A DNA stretch of 64,000 bases from Nocardia farcinica (GTDB lineage Bacteria; Actinomycetota; Actinomycetes; Mycobacteriales; Mycobacteriaceae). The stretch lies in NCBI RefSeq assembly GCF_001182745.1, contig NZ_LN868938.1:2480001-2544000 (forward strand), in the 5' to 3' direction. Under the pieces are notes generated by a model. The model saw only the letters and a list, made by a program, of their open reading frames with translations. It had not been told where the DNA came from and made no database searches. Position numbers and translations under genes: made by a program. This document shows, piece after piece, positions 63,516-64,000 of this stretch. Numbering within the stretch: the stretch's first letter is position 1; every line of letters starts with the position of its first letter.

Positions 63516-64000
63516 GTGGTGTCCGCGCTGCTGCTGCTCGTCGCGGCCGGGCAGCTGGCCTGTGTGGGGGTGTTGTGGACGCGGGTCACCCGGGTGCCGC
63601 GGGTCTGGTTGCTGGGTGTGGTCGGGGTGGGGCTGGCCTATGACTCGGCGGTGATCGGGCTGGGTGCGGTGCTCGGCGAGGGGGCTTTCCTGCACGTGCT
63701 GAGCGTGCCGCGGTTCGTCGCGCACGCGGTGCTCACGCCGTTGTTGATCGTCTGGGCGGCGGACCGGCTCGGGGCGCGGCGCGGCACGGAGGACGGGCGT
63801 CGCGACCGATCGGTGTCCGCTGCACGCGGTTGGTGGTGGACGGCCGTGGTGCTCACCGGCGCGCTGCTGGCCGGGGGTGTGCTGACCGAACTACCCCATC
63901 TGCGGCTGGTGCCGCGCGAGTACGCCGACACCCTGCGCTACGCGGCCGAACATCCCGCGCCGCCGGTGCCCGCGCTGGTGGTCGGCATCGTCATGCTCGC
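63516..64000 (+). CDS. Multi-helix membrane protein, partial
   Basis: A frame from GTG 63516 stays open to the window end (161 residues). It has several hydrophobic helices: ALLLLVAAGQLACVGVLW, VWLLGVVGVGLAYDSAVIG, VAHAVLTPLLIVWAA, WTAVVLTGALLAGGVL and a final PALVVGIVMLA. It starts six bases after the CoA transferase stop. Family not recognised; the C-terminus is outside the window. Confidence 0.7.
   Translation, partial: MVSALLLLVAAGQLACVGVLWTRVTRVPRVWLLGVVGVGLAYDSAVIGLGAVLGEGAFLHVLSVPRFVAHAVLTPLLIVWAADRLGARRGTEDGRRDRSVSAARGWWWTAVVLTGALLAGGVLTELPHLRLVPREYADTLRYAAEHPAPPVPALVVGIVML

Noticed and set aside
61260..63725. 821-codon reverse frame opposite the CoA transferase
   Set aside because: Antisense to a clear CaiB-family gene and composed of Arg/His/Gln-rich sequence.

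Overview
This is a GC-rich actinobacterial chromosome segment, most likely from Nocardia or a close relative. The evidence is codon use with strong G/C third positions, many GTG starts, DUF732/DUF3558/DUF397 proteins, an orphan conservon-type kinase, and a glnA1 ... glnE-glnA2 nitrogen cluster resembling the mycobacterial one. No rRNA or tRNA gene was seen.

Region 1 (about 0.1-22.2 kb) is an anti-phage defence island. In order it holds a small secreted protein, a DndB-like DGQHR protein, a NERD-domain remnant, an SNF2-type helicase (DrmD-like), a very large N6-adenine methyltransferase (DrmMI/PglX-like), a frameshifted DarT toxin with an intact DarG antitoxin, and, after a 2-kb interruption, a 2,114-residue DUF1998 helicase (DruE-like) coupled to a UvrD-type helicase. 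The set mixes hallmarks of class 1 DISARM, Druantia, Dnd/BREX and DarTG, and matches none of them exactly. A 363-bp direct repeat lies on either side of the DUF1998/UvrD helicase block.

Region 2 (about 22.5-37.7 kb) holds ordinary Nocardia-type genes: lipoproteins, an XRE/DUF5753-DUF397 pair, an MHYT membrane sensor with a DUF742 gene (frameshifted) and a histidine-kinase-like ATPase, a NERD protein with a 99-bp tandem repeat and a C-terminal membrane helix, small secreted proteins, an EF-G2-like GTPase, and DUF4191 and RDD membrane proteins.

Region 3 (about 37.8-49.4 kb) starts with glnA1 behind a near-consensus double GlnR box. An actinomycete integrative and conjugative element (AICE) of about 10 kb is integrated into the 3' end of glnA1. 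A 23-bp direct repeat of the glnA1 stop-codon region marks both ends. The element carries int, xis, an HUH-type rep, several small genes, an FtsK-like tra gene, a spdB-like gene, a divergently controlled regulator-NUDIX-HD phosphohydrolase module and a small zinc-ribbon gene. Beyond the right att site is the C-terminal scrap of a second, related integrase, which suggests that an earlier element used the same site. A VbhA/Fic toxin-antitoxin pair follows.

Region 4 (about 51.2-64 kb) is core chromosome: an M20 peptidase, a monoacylglycerol-lipase-like hydrolase, a RibH2-type lumazine synthase, an EEP-family membrane phosphatase/nuclease, an HPr-like protein lacking the active histidine, glnE, glnA2, a secreted tripeptidyl-aminopeptidase-like lipoprotein, a TetR regulator, a CaiB-type CoA transferase and a partial membrane protein. 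Several genes (darT, the DUF742 gene, a remnant at 62.1 kb) carry one-base frameshifts, so either real decay or assembly indels must be kept in mind.
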